DNA of 64,000 nucleotides from Sweltsa coloradensis (taxonomy: Eukaryota > Arthropoda > Insecta > Plecoptera > Chloroperlidae): NCBI GenBank assembly GCA_024449915.1, contig JAMZAV010003151.1:35687-99686 (forward strand). The letters are read 5' to 3'. Below are positions 44,301 through 56,432 of this stretch, piece after piece (the first letter of the stretch is position 1; each line of letters opens with the position of its first letter). Made by a program: the position numbers and the translations under genes. The notes under the pieces are model-generated. The model was not told the DNA's origin, ran no database searches, and worked only from the letters and a program-made list of their open reading frames with translations.

Positions 44301-45296
44301 TTTTGGGAAAAAACCAAAAAGGGGTTTTATGCTGGCTATTAAAAGGACGAGTGATTAAAACCGAAAAATTAAAAAAATACATTATACAAGTTGCGACAGT
44401 AAAATAAATGTAAAAAAATTTTATTTGTAAGGGGTAAAACCCAACAAAACCATCAACCCGGGTTCCCCATTCCCTATGTAAAAAGGATTCCCTCTACAGA
44501 CAAAACCCAAAGTAGCAAACATTTTTCCCAAAAACTAGCAACCCAATTTAAAAACCTCATTTTAACACACCCCTTTAAATAAAAATTTAAAAACCGGAAA
44601 AAAGTACTTAATACCCAAAAGATTTAAAAATTATATTACGAGCCCCACAGTTAAACAGCCCAAAAACTATACATAAAACCCGCCCGGGATAAAATTTTAT
44701 AATTGACAAGAAAAACAAAAAACTCCCCTTAAATTGCCTTTGCGGGCCCCAAAGTTTCAAAACCGTCGAGACTACATGGAAAAAAAAAATGAAAAGTATG
44801 GGAAACCCCCGGGGCAATTGAGATCAAAAAGATGGGGAAACAAAAAAAGGGGAAAATCCCAACCCTACGTGATATCGGCTAATGGCATCATCCCCGAAAA
44901 GTACATAAAAAGCTTTAAAAAACTAGATCTTCCCCCCAATTTTTTCCATCAAAGACTAAAAAGGCAGTAATACCCCAAAACTTTTAAAAATATTTTCGTA
45001 AATTTCAAAACTAAGAATGATACTTCGAGATTCCGAACAGTTTCCTTTTCCTTTGGACAATGGTTTTCGGGTTTTTTCCCATAGTCCGAAGAGCAAATGC
45101 TGGATGGGGGACGAAAAACGGCCACGACCGTAACAGCAAAAAAGAAAACTCATCTCCCAAAACATATTAAAAATGACAAATTTTAGTTAATTTAAAGACA
45201 AAGTAATAATGTAGGTATGTAATAAAAGTTTTACACAGGGAAGTATTTAAACGTAAGTCCGTAAACATGTTAGCCCCGGGTTTTGCCCCGATTTTT
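38351..45296 (+). pseudogene. RLE-type LINE with internal insertion (copy 1, corrupted)
   Basis: Position for position this matches 56433-63186, including the N-terminal segment near 39000, the proline-rich tract near 39400-39560, the RT entry near 40500-40700, the insertion (about 40790-42990), the RT catalytic region near 43470 (reads QDD where copy 2 has MDD) and the C-terminal part to about 44970. Nearly all differences are neighbour-base extensions, so little coding meaning survives. Confidence 0.6.
40790..42990. mobile_element. Inserted sequence of unknown class (copy 1)
   Basis: Equivalent of 58795-60885. It contains TGACGTCA and AAGATGGCGGCC near its left edge. See copy 2. Confidence 0.4.
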
Positions 45297-45347
45297 GTAT
45301 GAAATACACCCAATAAAATAATAAAAAATAATAATACTAATTAAAAA

Positions 45348-45388
<41 letters not shown>

Positions 45389-45395
45389 AAAATAA
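45297..45395. repeat. TAA repeat (copy 1)
   Basis: Follows the LINE 3' region, as at 63187-63273 in copy 2. Confidence 0.85.
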
Positions 45396-46157
45396 TAAGG
45401 GTGGGTGCCAAGCCCAAAACCCCCAACTGACCAAATCCCAAGTGTTTCCAAAAAATAAACGCCCAAAGAATTCGAATTAAATAAAAATATAAAAATTAAG
45501 TCGTGTTTTTTCCCCAATTTGTTTCCCTTTCCCCAACGGGATCCAAATGTAAATAATCATTTAAATTTAAAATATTCAAAAACAAATAATTCCGTTTTGG
45601 TTCATTTGGGGTTTTTTTGGGGAAATTTAATAAAAAAATAATAAAAATTTATTACGGTGACCCCAAAAAAAAACCCAAAAATGTTTCCAAATCGCGCGCC
45701 CGCCGGCGGCACGGCTGGTACACTAAACGGGGCGCAATGTGGAAATGCGGGCTTAGGGACAAGATAAATTTTATCATTCATATTGGATTTAAAGTGTGAG
45801 TACTCATATCGAACGAAAAAAATACGGGGGTTCCGAAAATCTTTTCTCCCAAAGGTGTTAGGGGACAAGATTTTTCTAACGTTTTTTCAAAAGTACAAAA
45901 GAAAAAATTTAGTTTTCCCTTTAAAGTTGACATTCAAATTCGATAATCCTTTCGTCAAAATTTTTAAAAAAAAAATATTCAAACCCTTTGCGCTTGTTGC
46001 ATTTACGGTTTGAATTGTTTGGGAAAGGGATGGACTTCTATTGCACCACATGCACATTATCAAAAAATTAAATTAAAATTTAACCAAGAAATTTTGTTTC
46101 ATTAGAGATGGGCGGGAAAAAAGAAAACTTTGCTTTTTTAGCACAATGTACATTAAC
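45396..46157. repeat. Duplicated 3' flank (copy 1)
   Basis: Matches 63274-64000. The repeated CAACTGATCC phrases of copy 2 read as CCAAC and similar collapsed or extended runs here. Homology runs to the window edge in copy 2, so the duplication is longer than seen. Confidence 0.6.
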
Positions 46158-49100
46158 CCCCATCCCTCAAAGTAACTGAAAAGGCGATCGCGAAGCCAAG
46201 TAATATCAAAAAAATTGGCTTCCGGGTTTTCTCTGGGAGCCTTTTAGTCATTTTCGTTTTTCTTTACAATTAAAAATTTTACTGTCATTGACTTGTTTTT
46301 TTTGGGGAAAAAAAATTTATTTCCCATAAGTAGGCTCGCTTGGCGATTGGAACCAAAAATACTTGAGCAACAAAGTTTATTTATTCAGGGGTTTTTAAAA
46401 AAAAATTTAAACACTAACTAATCTTTTGGGGATTTTTTGCGAATTTTTGGGTATGTAATGGTTTGATGGCATTTTTTTTTTTAAGAGAAACGTACAAAAA
46501 AACCATCGTTTTCATTTTTTTTTCTGGTCTAAATCCGTTTTGGGCTAGAAATTTTTTGTATGCCCCGGGGGGTGCCCCCCTGTTGTGCTTTGTTTTTGTG
46601 TGGAGTGGGGCCCCCAGTGACTCGGGGACCTTCGTCGTGGGATTAAAAGGGAAAATAAAAAAACACAATGTGTTTGGTTTTCTTGTCAGTGTATAAAAGC
46701 AGAATTTAATTTACTGCAAACTTTGCATTGACACTAAAATTTTGGTTTTTAGGGCTTCACAACGTTGTAGTCGGTTAATTGAAGTTGGGTTCGCGGACTA
46801 CATTACGTGGCCGGCCGTAGTTTTAACACCACTGGTTTAAAAATGCCCCCCTTGAATTGCTATTTTTTTTTTATAAAGGGAAGGGAAAGGTAACAATAAT
46901 AAAAATATTTTTTTGGCTAATAAATTTGTGTTTTCAAATTTAAAGTGAGAAAAATTTCGTTTACAAAATTTTAAAAAAACGACCCAATTTATTTTATATA
47001 TTGTATTGATTTATTCAAAATTGACATCATGTTAATCTGTTTTTTTATATCGCATACTCCTTTCAAAAAAGGGAAATTTTTACACCATTTTTATTTTAAT
47101 TTTTAGTTAATAATATTATTAGAAAAACCCTTTCCATCACCCTAAAACATTTTTTTCCCGGGCCCTTAACGGGGAAAAAAAATCCCGTAGGTGCCCAATT
47201 TTTATATGGAAAAACAACCCTTTAAATTACAAAAACCATCCAGGCCCGGGAAAAAAAACCCAGGGCTCCCCAAATTTCCGGTTGGGGGTTTGAAGGCGCG
47301 TTAAAGGGAAAGTTTTTAAAATTGGGGTGGGGGATATTTTTAAAATATTGTTGGGCTGGAAAATGGGGTTTGGGGGGAAAGCCCCAGCCTTTCACCATTT
47401 TTCATCTTTTCTTTATGTTTTTTTTGGGGTTTCACCGGGGGAGCTAAAAATATCGGGGTGATGCAGTGTCCCCCCATTTCAGTTGGAATCGGGCCCACAA
47501 CTGTCAAAATCGGCAAAAATTTTTTTTTTTAAAATCTATTCATGATAAATGTACTGAAATTTGTGATGTTGATTTTTTGAATTTGCATGTAATTTGGTCC
47601 CTTTTAAAAAATTGCGAAACCCTTTGGGCTTTTTTGAAAAAATTTCCTTTACTTTAAAAGCTTTATAAAAAAATTTCAAAAAAAAACAAGAAAAAGTACA
47701 TCACACAAGTCCCAAAATTTTAGCATTTATCTTAAAATAAAAAAAAAAAATCAAAACGTAATGTTAGGTTAAACCCCTAAAAAATACGAACTTTCGAAGC
47801 ATGTTTTTTAGGTATTTTTGGCCTTTTTTGGGCCCCAGGAAGTGCGCACTCTGGCGATACGACTTTTGGGGGGGTGACAGGGGGAATTATTTTTGTTCGA
47901 AAAAAAAATTTTAATTGGGCCCCGGGTTTAAAAATGTTTTTTAAATAATGCAGAACCCCCAAAACAATGCAAAAGGCCTTTTAATAGTGTTTGTTAAGAA
48001 CACGGCAAAAAAGTTTTGAAAATTTTTGGGGTTATGTGTGGGAAAATTTTTCTTCAATAAAAAGGTTAATTTAAAGTTTTTTAAGAAAGGCCCCCAAAGA
48101 GAAAAAGACATATCAAAATCATAATAGAGGTATATGTATATATCTTCGAGGGAAAACAATAATAAATATGGTAGTAGGGTTTCCAAAGGCCATCTTTTTT
48201 CATAATTGGGGTCACGCCGCCGCATGTGGAAATATAGTTTTCCTTTAAAAAAAATAACCCAATCTTTTTTGGGAAAAAAAGGTACTAAAAAAAATTATAA
48301 AGATTTCGAAGATTGTATTGAAAATGCCTTGTTTTGGCTCGAACCCCGGTCATTTTGGGTTTTTTGGTTGGGGGGTTTCTTTATTATTAAATTGGATTAG
48401 CCACGTTACAAGAAAATCGTTTTTTTGTCGAATAGCGCATTTGGGAATCTAAAAAGCAAAAAATGTTCCGTTTGGTTTATTAATTTTGGGAGCGTTTTTT
48501 TTGTAAAAATGAAAGGGTTTAAATTTATAAAAAATTCCCCAGTTTTAGCCTTTGATAAAAAGAAAAAATATAGAAATTGTATCAACCCAAAGGGAAAAAA
48601 CTCCCGTCTTCCGCTGTCGGGGGTGAATCCCCAAAAGAGATTTTGGGGAAAGGCCCCTCATTTAAATTCCGGGCTATTAGGATTCTATTTTTTTTATTTG
48701 GGGTGTGATAGCGTTGAAAAAATAAAAGAAAAACAGTGAAAAAAAGTGTGGGGGCGGGGGGCATCCACCCAAAAAATAATCACTTTCCACATCCAAAGCT
48801 AGAAAATTAAAATCCATACACTGTAAAAAGCAATATTAGCATTGAAATTATCCAATGTCCAAATTACTATTTTTGTCGTTTTTTAGAACCGGGAAGGAAA
48901 CGCTGCATATTTTAAAAAACCCCAGAAAGCATTAAAACTAAATTTTTCCCCCTTCCCCCCACTTTCTGCCAGCCCAAATCTGATGAAAAAAAATTATCAA
49001 GGCCGTGCATCGCGCGTTTTTTTAAACACTCCCGATCCGACGTGTGGGGTAAATGACAAAACTTTTCTTTCATTTTTACGTATTTTTTTAATCACTCAAA

Positions 49101-52100
49101 TAATTATTATGTGTTAAAAATGTTAATTTTTGGGATGCAATTATACCAAAAAAGAATTTTTGTAAAACAACCCCTAGTAAGAACAACAAAAATCTGTCCG
49201 TTTTTTGTAGTTTTGCACACATCATTAGAATACATATTTATTTAAAACCTAATTAAAGAAACAGACAAAGACACCTACATTTTTTTGGGGCATTTAAAAC
49301 TTTAAAAAAACACTTTGTTTACTGCTCTCTTGAAAATCATTGAAAAGGTGGGTTTCCCCTGCACTACTCATGCCCCCGGCGGGGTTTTGCTTGCGGGCGT
49401 TGATTATGAAAAACTTACAGAAAATTTTATTGTTCGAGCCCTAAACACGTTTGTATAAAGAGAGCAAAAAATTTTGGGTTTTTTAAAAATTGACCGTTTT
49501 TGAAATGGCCGCATATGGGGGTTTTTTAAATTTTTGAAATCAAAATTTCACATTATTGTCATTCCCTTTAAAAATAGTTCCTCCAAAATAATATTTGGCA
49601 AGTCTTTCCCAAAAAAAAATACACATTAAAAAAACAATTCCCAAAGAAATATTTTCGCCCCCTTTTATAAATAAAGTATTTACTTGGAAAACGGTACTAT
49701 TACGCATGGTATCTAGAATAAAGGGATTCCCCCATTTCCCGGGGGGGGACGGTTCAAACACTGTAGACAAGGTTTAGTAATTTGTTTGATTGGGGACAAT
49801 CCCTGCTTGGTTTTACCAATTGCAGTGTTTTTTTTTACTAGCAAAAAAATTTGATAGTAAACCCGGGGAACATTTATAAAATTTTTGTAAAATGGGTTTA
49901 AATTTATTTTTGCATTCACAAATAGATTTTGAAAACTTGAAAACCCTTTTAATTTTTTTTAATAATTTCAAAAAGGGGAAAGCGGTATGGCTATCACCAA
50001 AACGTACCCCACTTTTTACTCCTACCCACCAAAAAAAAATACAATTGAGGCTTGTGGGCTCAAAGAAGGCCCAAGCTTCTGAAATTTTTCTTTCTTTTTT
50101 TCAATATAAAAAAAAATTCACCTTTTTTTCCCCGGTTCCCCATTTGTTTTTCCAAGCTGTCAAAAGTTCTTTCAACAATTGTTTTAATTCGTGCAAATTC
50201 AAAAATGCCAGCTAGATTGGTTTTATAGGGTTTTTATAGTTTCATTAAAAAAACTTGATTTTAAAAGTTTTTTAGGTATCTTGTTTTAACTTTTTTTTTC
50301 AAAAATTTCATCTATTTACTAAATTTCGTTTTCACGTTTAAAATTTTAAAAGTTTTTAGACCCAAATCGTCCCGGGCAGAACCCCTTTTGGGTTAAAGAA
50401 AAGGAAGAATAAAAGGGTCCAAAACCCCCTTACTAGTTTAAAATTTAGTCCGAATGTTAGCACACCACTGTTGGCGCGGGGGGGGGGCCCTAAAGGGCAC
50501 CTATTTTTATTGTATGGGAACAAATAAAGGTCAATCGGGGCATCACAAGTTTTTTGCATAAATGAAACCCCCAAACCAATTTTTTATATGCAAAAACTTT
50601 GCATTTTTTAGTTTGTTTAACGTCCCGAACCAAACCCGTGGGGTGGCTTGTTCTTATTTCGATTCATTTGATTCTTTTTGTAGTCGTCGAGCGTTGCTAT
50701 TAATTTGCCTAAAAAAATTATTTTTCGATTTGGTTTATCGGGGGAAAAACTCCCCCTGGTGTAAAATTTTTTTTTTTTGGGTTCGATTCCCGGTTGGGGG
50801 GGACTTTTTTTAATTTTTTGGGAAATTTTAGTAAAAAAAAACCTAAACATTTTTCGCAAAAACCGTCTTTTATTTCCCCGTGTCCATATCTACTGTTTTG
50901 TCGACTGTCGGGACATGTGTTTTTTTTTTAGGCCCCTTGCTATGACTCAGCGGTCCCAAAGGGGCGTTTTTCATGCGCCCTTTCAGACGCGAGAGACTGC
51001 ATCCAAAAACATGTGAATGGATCACCAATTGCGGGTGTGAGGCGGGGGGGTACCCATCCATGACCTGGGTCAATGGGGAAATGCGTAAAGTGTCCCAAAA
51101 CCCAAAACGGGAAGAAAGTTTTTGGGTGTTATTTTTTTTCTGTGTTTGTTTTTTTTTGTTTGTTTTTTGTTGTTTTTTTGATTGTTTGCTTGCTTTTTAC
51201 CAGTCTTACTCCGATCGGATTTAATTTGGGTGAATCCCCGGGGGGGACAAATTTTTTCGATTGTAAAGGGATCCATATTATGGGGGAAGTTTTTTAGGGT
51301 TTTGGGCATATGTACAGTTCATAGAATATATATTAAAATATTTATAGATGTAATTTTTACCCATGTTTATCATTTTCCAAAGTGCAAGAATGTAAAAAAA
51401 AAATTATCCCAAAGTAAACCCATCTAAAATTTTCAAAGAATTAAACCCCTTTAAAAATTTAAATTTCGGGAAAAAAAGTCCACGAGCAATTTTTTTAAAA
51501 TGCGGTTTTTTTTTAAAATGGTTATTATTTTTCTATAAAATGAATTTGATGAATTAATTTTTTTTCTTTTAAAACCAGATGATTTGGAATTTTAATTTTT
51601 TTAAGCCCCCTTGGATATGCCACTGGGCTTAATTAACAGGAGGTGGATTTTTCATATTTTTCCCAAAGAATGATTTCCAAAAAATTAAAAGAAAAAATAA
51701 TATATAAAAAGGTACTTTCCCCAAATAAAAGCAAAAAACATCCACAATAATTTAATGATAAAAAACAAAAAACTTAAAAAACAATTTTTTACATACACCC
51801 CTTTGTTCAAAAAGCCCGTTTTTTTGTTTTTTTTAAAAGCATCTCTTGAGATCTTTCATAACGTATTTTAAAATTAAAATGCCCGGGACGGGGTTTCGGT
51901 TTCCGGGGACCTATTACGGGCCCTGGGTTTTTAACCCTCCCTTTTTGTCAGGGAAAATTTTAAAAAATCTTTCTTTATTATCCCCCAAAACAATAATTCC
52001 CTTTTGATAAATTTTCCCGATAATGACATGATCAGCTTTTACCTTTAAAATAATATATGAGTTTGAACAAAAACGGGTTTTATGTAAATTTAAATCAAGC

Positions 52101-53689
52101 CACCCCACTTCCAGAACTAACATCATCTCTTGTTCTAACCCCGGTTCGGGCGAGTGAGCCCCCGATGAGTGAGTAGGGAGTTTTGAACGAAAGATCTGGC
52201 CCCTCCCCTTGGGGTGACTGAGGAAAGCGCCCCTTTTAGAGCTTCTGCAGTACATAGGTATTTAAAAGCCACACGAGGCAACGGGGACCCGGGATTGGAA
52301 AGGTCATTTTGAAAATTTTAGTGACACTTGTAAAGTCCCACCCCCAGGGCCCCCTCTTTTGTTCTCCTTCCACCCCAAAGTAGGCCACTATACCCGAAAG
52401 GGCCCGCACTCGGACTTTTGTAAACGATGTTTTTTCGCAATTATCCGCGATCTATAAACTAAACAAAAGGGAAAGTTTAGTGGGCCTTTAAATTAATTTT
52501 AAGCTAACTTTTTATGTAAAAGGCGAAGCATACGGCCCAAACATATTCGTTTTACCAGGTTAATGACTGTCAAATTGTTTTAAGTGTAAGGGGCATTTTT
52601 CTACGAAATTGTGGGATTTTAAATTAAACTCAAGTTAGTTTTGTCCCCCCGCCCCTTCCCCCAGTTCCTACGCAAATGCCTAAGTTGAAGGGATCGTTTA
52701 CCTCTTCTCTTATGTTTAAAGGGGGCCCAAAAAATCTTATTTTTTCCTAAGTAGACTCTATTTAAAAAACAAAATTCTTTTAACCCAAATTTTAAACATA
52801 AACCCTATATAATTTTTTAAATTTAAAATAATGAAAAAGGGGCAGCGTTCGAAATCGGCCTCCCCGGCCCGGGAGATAGATCAACAGTTTTTTGGGGGGA
52901 CCTAGATCATGTATCTAGATCCCGTATCTAGGTCATTTGGGGTACCCTTTTAAAAATACCCAGATATTAAAAAAAAAAATTGTACCCGACCTGTATCTAG
53001 ATACTATTTTTTGTGCATTTTTCAGCAAATTCAGTTTCAAGATACTTTCAACCCAATTTTAAATTCATTTTAATATGGCCAAAATTTTTATTAAAATTTT
53101 AGATTTTGGTTTTTTTTGGTCACCCCCTTTTTGTCATAATGCTCCCCTCTAGCCCCAGAGGATATGGGGAAAATTTTTCATGTCGCTGACCGAGCTTTAC
53201 CCCCTAGTTTTGGGGGAAATAAAATTCCCTACATACTTTGCTGAGTTTTTGGGGGGAAAGGAAATTTTTTTTTCTTTTCCTCCTTTTACGATCTCTAGGC
53301 CCAAAATTTTCTTCCTTACCAAGAGAAATTTTTCTAAATAAATTTTTAAAAAGAATAAATTTTTAAATTTAATCAATTTCCCTTTAGTACCGTTTATATA
53401 CCATCGTTTTTGGGCACTTAGGGAAAATTTATTCCCCGGTTTGGGGGGGAAGGGAGGGGAAATTTTTTCCCTTTTAAAACAGGTAACCCGATAGCAAAGT
53501 TTTTAAAAATTGTTGGCATTGAATTAAATTTAAAATCAAAATTGATCTCCAAACGATGGGCAATAAAAGATTCAAACAAATTTTTTGGGTTTTCGCAATT
53601 AAAAGTTATATTTTTAAAACTAGGGGAAAAAATTGGATTTAGCGTAAACGACCCAAGCGAAAATTTCCCCTTTTACTTTCACTGGGGGA
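46158..53689. other. 7.5-kb homopolymer-rich region, no supportable gene
   Basis: Long A, T, G and C runs break every frame. A possible B-box, GGGTTCGATTCCCGG, is at about 50779. A cluster of TATCTAG(A/G) phrases in both orientations is at 52900-53010. ORFs of 60-110 codons here are low-complexity Lys/Phe/Pro strings and are not annotated. A diverged family A core may lie near 47460-47560. Confidence 0.4.
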
Positions 53690-54350
53690 AAAAAAAAACC
53701 GGAAAGTTTTTTTTTTTTGTATTTTTGGCTTTTTGGGGGAACACCCATTTGGCTAAAACAATTCTCCCAATTTTCGATGAAAGTTTAAAGGGGGGGCCCT
53801 TGAAAACTCTGAACTTTGAACTTTCCACGTTTTTTTAGCGCAATCGAAAAATTAAATTTTTAATGAAAAACGCAAATTTTCGATTTTTTTTTTGAAAATT
53901 TAAAAAAAATTTCTTTTACTTAAAAACATGTCATGCTTAATCCCATTTTAATGATTTTTTTTCAGAAACCCTTTAATTTTAAGAATTTAAAATATTTGTG
54001 TGGAAAAATTTGAGAACAATCAAAAAAATTTTTTCTCATGAAAAATCGAAATTTAAAAGGGTTTTTTCTTTTTTTAAAAAATTCTTTCACTTTTTAACCC
54101 CCTACATGCTTTATCCTATTGAATGATTTTTTTTCAACTTTTAAAATTTTTTGGGAATTTTTAAATTCGTGTATAATTTGAAGGGGCATCGAATAATTAT
54201 TTTTAGAAAAAGCAAATTTTACGATTTTTTTTTTTTTTTTAAAAAATTACGATTAAGAAAAAATAAAAAATAAAGTTAATTTTTTTTTTTAATTTTTTTT
54301 AATTTAAAAAAAAACGAATTAGTAATAATTTTTTAAAAAAAACCGAAAAT
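53690..54350 (-). repeat. Three-unit tandem repeat with family A-like end (copy 1)
   Basis: After a segment resembling family A in minus orientation (CTCTGAACTTTG near 53810) come three diverged units of about 175 bases, each opening with CGCAATCGA- or ATCGA-like sequence and containing an ACATG(T/C)-CTTTAATCC(C/T)ATT block and TTTCAGAAACC. The whole block recurs at 54770-55440. Confidence 0.5.
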
Positions 54351-54719
54351 CTGCATAACCCATGGCAGGTCAATGCCCAATTACGCTTTTATCCAAAACG
54401 CGGGGGACTTAAGCGTTTTCCTAGTATATTTTTCCAAAAGGGGGACAAAAAGACTTCTGTTTAAAAAGGTTTTAAAAAAAAAGGGAAAAATTTTTAAACC
54501 CCTTTAGATTTACAATCACAAGGGAAATATCAAAGTGCACGCAAAAGTTACGTAGTAATAAAAATTTTCCACCTTATTTTCCCTTCAAGATGTTCCAAAA
54601 CGCTTTTCATTTTTTCATATTCACTTATTTAGTAATCTTTTTAATTTTTAAAAAATACCTTTAAAATCTTCAAAGGGACTTAACTAGTATCTTGTATCCT
54701 TTTCCTAGGGCACATTTTT

Positions 54720-55440
54720 GGATGGGCGTAGCGACGTTTGCCCGGGGAAGCGAAGATTCCATTTTACTACACTGGAGAAAAAAAAACCGGAAGGTTTTTT
54801 TTTTTTTCTTTTTTTTCTTTTGTTTTTTTTTGTGTTTTTTTAAAACGAAATTTCCCGGGTAAACCCATACTCCAAATTTCCCATGAAAAATTTTATGGAG
54901 GCCTTCGAAATCTCTGAACTTTTGAAATTGGGCCCCCGTTTTTGAGCCCCAACGGAAAAATTTTTTCTCATTAAAAAACGCAATTTTTTCGATTTTTTTT
55001 TGATTTTTACCAAAAATTTTTTCAGCTTACAACACCTACATGCTTTAAACCGATTTTAATAATTTTTTTTACAGAAACCTTTTTTTTTTGAATTAAAAGG
55101 GATTCGGGGTGAAATTTTAGCGCAAATTTAAAAAAAGGGTTTTTTCATGAAAATCGAAATTTTTACGTTTTTTTTTTCCTTTTTTAAAAAAAATTTTTTT
55201 GACTTATAACACCCACAGCTTTTTTCCTATTGTAAAAATTTTTTTCACAGAACCTTAAATTTTTTTGGGAAATTTAAAAATTTTGTGTAAAGGTTTTGCG
55301 CAATCGATAATTTTTTCTTATTAAAAATTCAAAATAACGATTATTTCCCCTTTTTTTTTAAATACGATTAATTAAAAAAAAAAAAAAATTAAGTTAATTT
55401 TTTTTTTTATTTAATTTAATTAAAAAAAATCTTGAACTTA
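54720..55440 (-). repeat. Three-unit tandem repeat with family A-like end (copy 2)
   Basis: Same order as 53690-54350: GAAGCGAAGA near 54750, a family A-like core (TTCGAAATCTCTGAACTTTT), then three units with CTACATGCTTTAAACCGATT, GACTTATAACACCCACAGCT and CGCAATCGATAATTTTT landmarks. It ends where the PLE starts. Confidence 0.5.
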
Positions 55441-56315
55441 GTAATGATTTTTAAAACGACGAACGAAGAGTACATACTGGCATCGGCGGTAAATTTTTTT
55501 TCGCGTCAAGTACATGCGTTTTTTTATTTCAACCTTATTTGAAGCGAGTATGTCATACTTTACTACATGTCTTATTATCTCCCCTGCCCCGCGTATTAAA
55601 TGTGTAAAGAACGTCCCAAAAATGCCAAACGACCTTCCTTTTTCAATTTCAATAGTAAATTGGATACTTGGATGTAAGCCATTTAGATCAATTAAAAAAT
55701 CATCTAAAGCTTCTCTGCCATGAAAACTACACTGCGAATATATCGTCCACATATCTCAACCACACTCTTGGTTTTAGAGTTGCTGCACTCAATGCCTTAG
55801 TTTCAAAATCATCTAAGAACAGATTCGCTACTGGTGGTGATAAGGGGCTACCCATTGGCATGCCCGATGTCAAATCACCATCAAAAGCAAAATGTAACCG
55901 AGAAGCAATGATCGATCAGATCAGTAATGTGATTGCTAAGAGGTAATTTTTCTCTTAAAACTTCCATTGCATCTGGAACTGGGACATAAGTGAAAAGTGA
56001 AACCACATCAAAACTCACCAAAAGATCTTGTTCGTCTAACGCCAAGGTTTAAAGAAGTTCTACGAAATGCGCTGAATCTTTTACGTATGATTTCATCTCA
56101 GGCACCAGCGGTTGAATTTGTTTAGACAAGAATCGAGCTAACTCATGGGTTGGAGATTCCATTGCTTTCCCAAAATTTGGGTTCTCAAAGAATATTCTTT
56201 TTATGTACTTTAGAAGTCCATAAATACCCGGAATTTTTGGATCATGTTGAGTAATCATCTTCTTAATGACTTAATGACTTGATTTCTCTAATATTTCGGG
56301 CTGTGAAAAGAATCA
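55440..56315 (-). pseudogene. Penelope-like element, RT domain (copy 2)
   Basis: Minus strand from about 56260: IYGLLKY (RT entry), SPTHELARFLSKQIQPLVPE, VKDSAHFVELL, then after indels GMPMGSPLSP near 55850, VANLFLDDFETKALS and WLRYVDDIFA with YVDD at 55742-55753. The next block FHGREALDDFLIDLNGLHPS is in another frame and leads to IQFTIEIEK. Order and motifs are those of PLE reverse transcriptases. The C-terminal GIY-YIG part is absent; unrelated AT-rich DNA begins at about 55610. Confidence 0.8.
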
Positions 56316-56321
56316 AGCAAG

Positions 56322-56432
56322 AAAAAAAAATAATAATAAAAATAATAATAATAAATAAAAATAATAATAATAATAATAAAAATTTAATAATAATAATAAT
56401 ATAATAAAAAATAATAATATAATACCCCAACA
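56322..56432. repeat. TAA repeat (copy 2)
   Basis: About 110 bases of AATAAT with interruptions, immediately 5' of the RLE-type LINE. Confidence 0.85.

Noticed and set aside
46158..53689. Numerous 60-110 codon ORFs
   Set aside because: Low-complexity Lys/Phe/Pro/Gly strings created by homopolymers; antisense pairs overlap; no motif or conserved partner.
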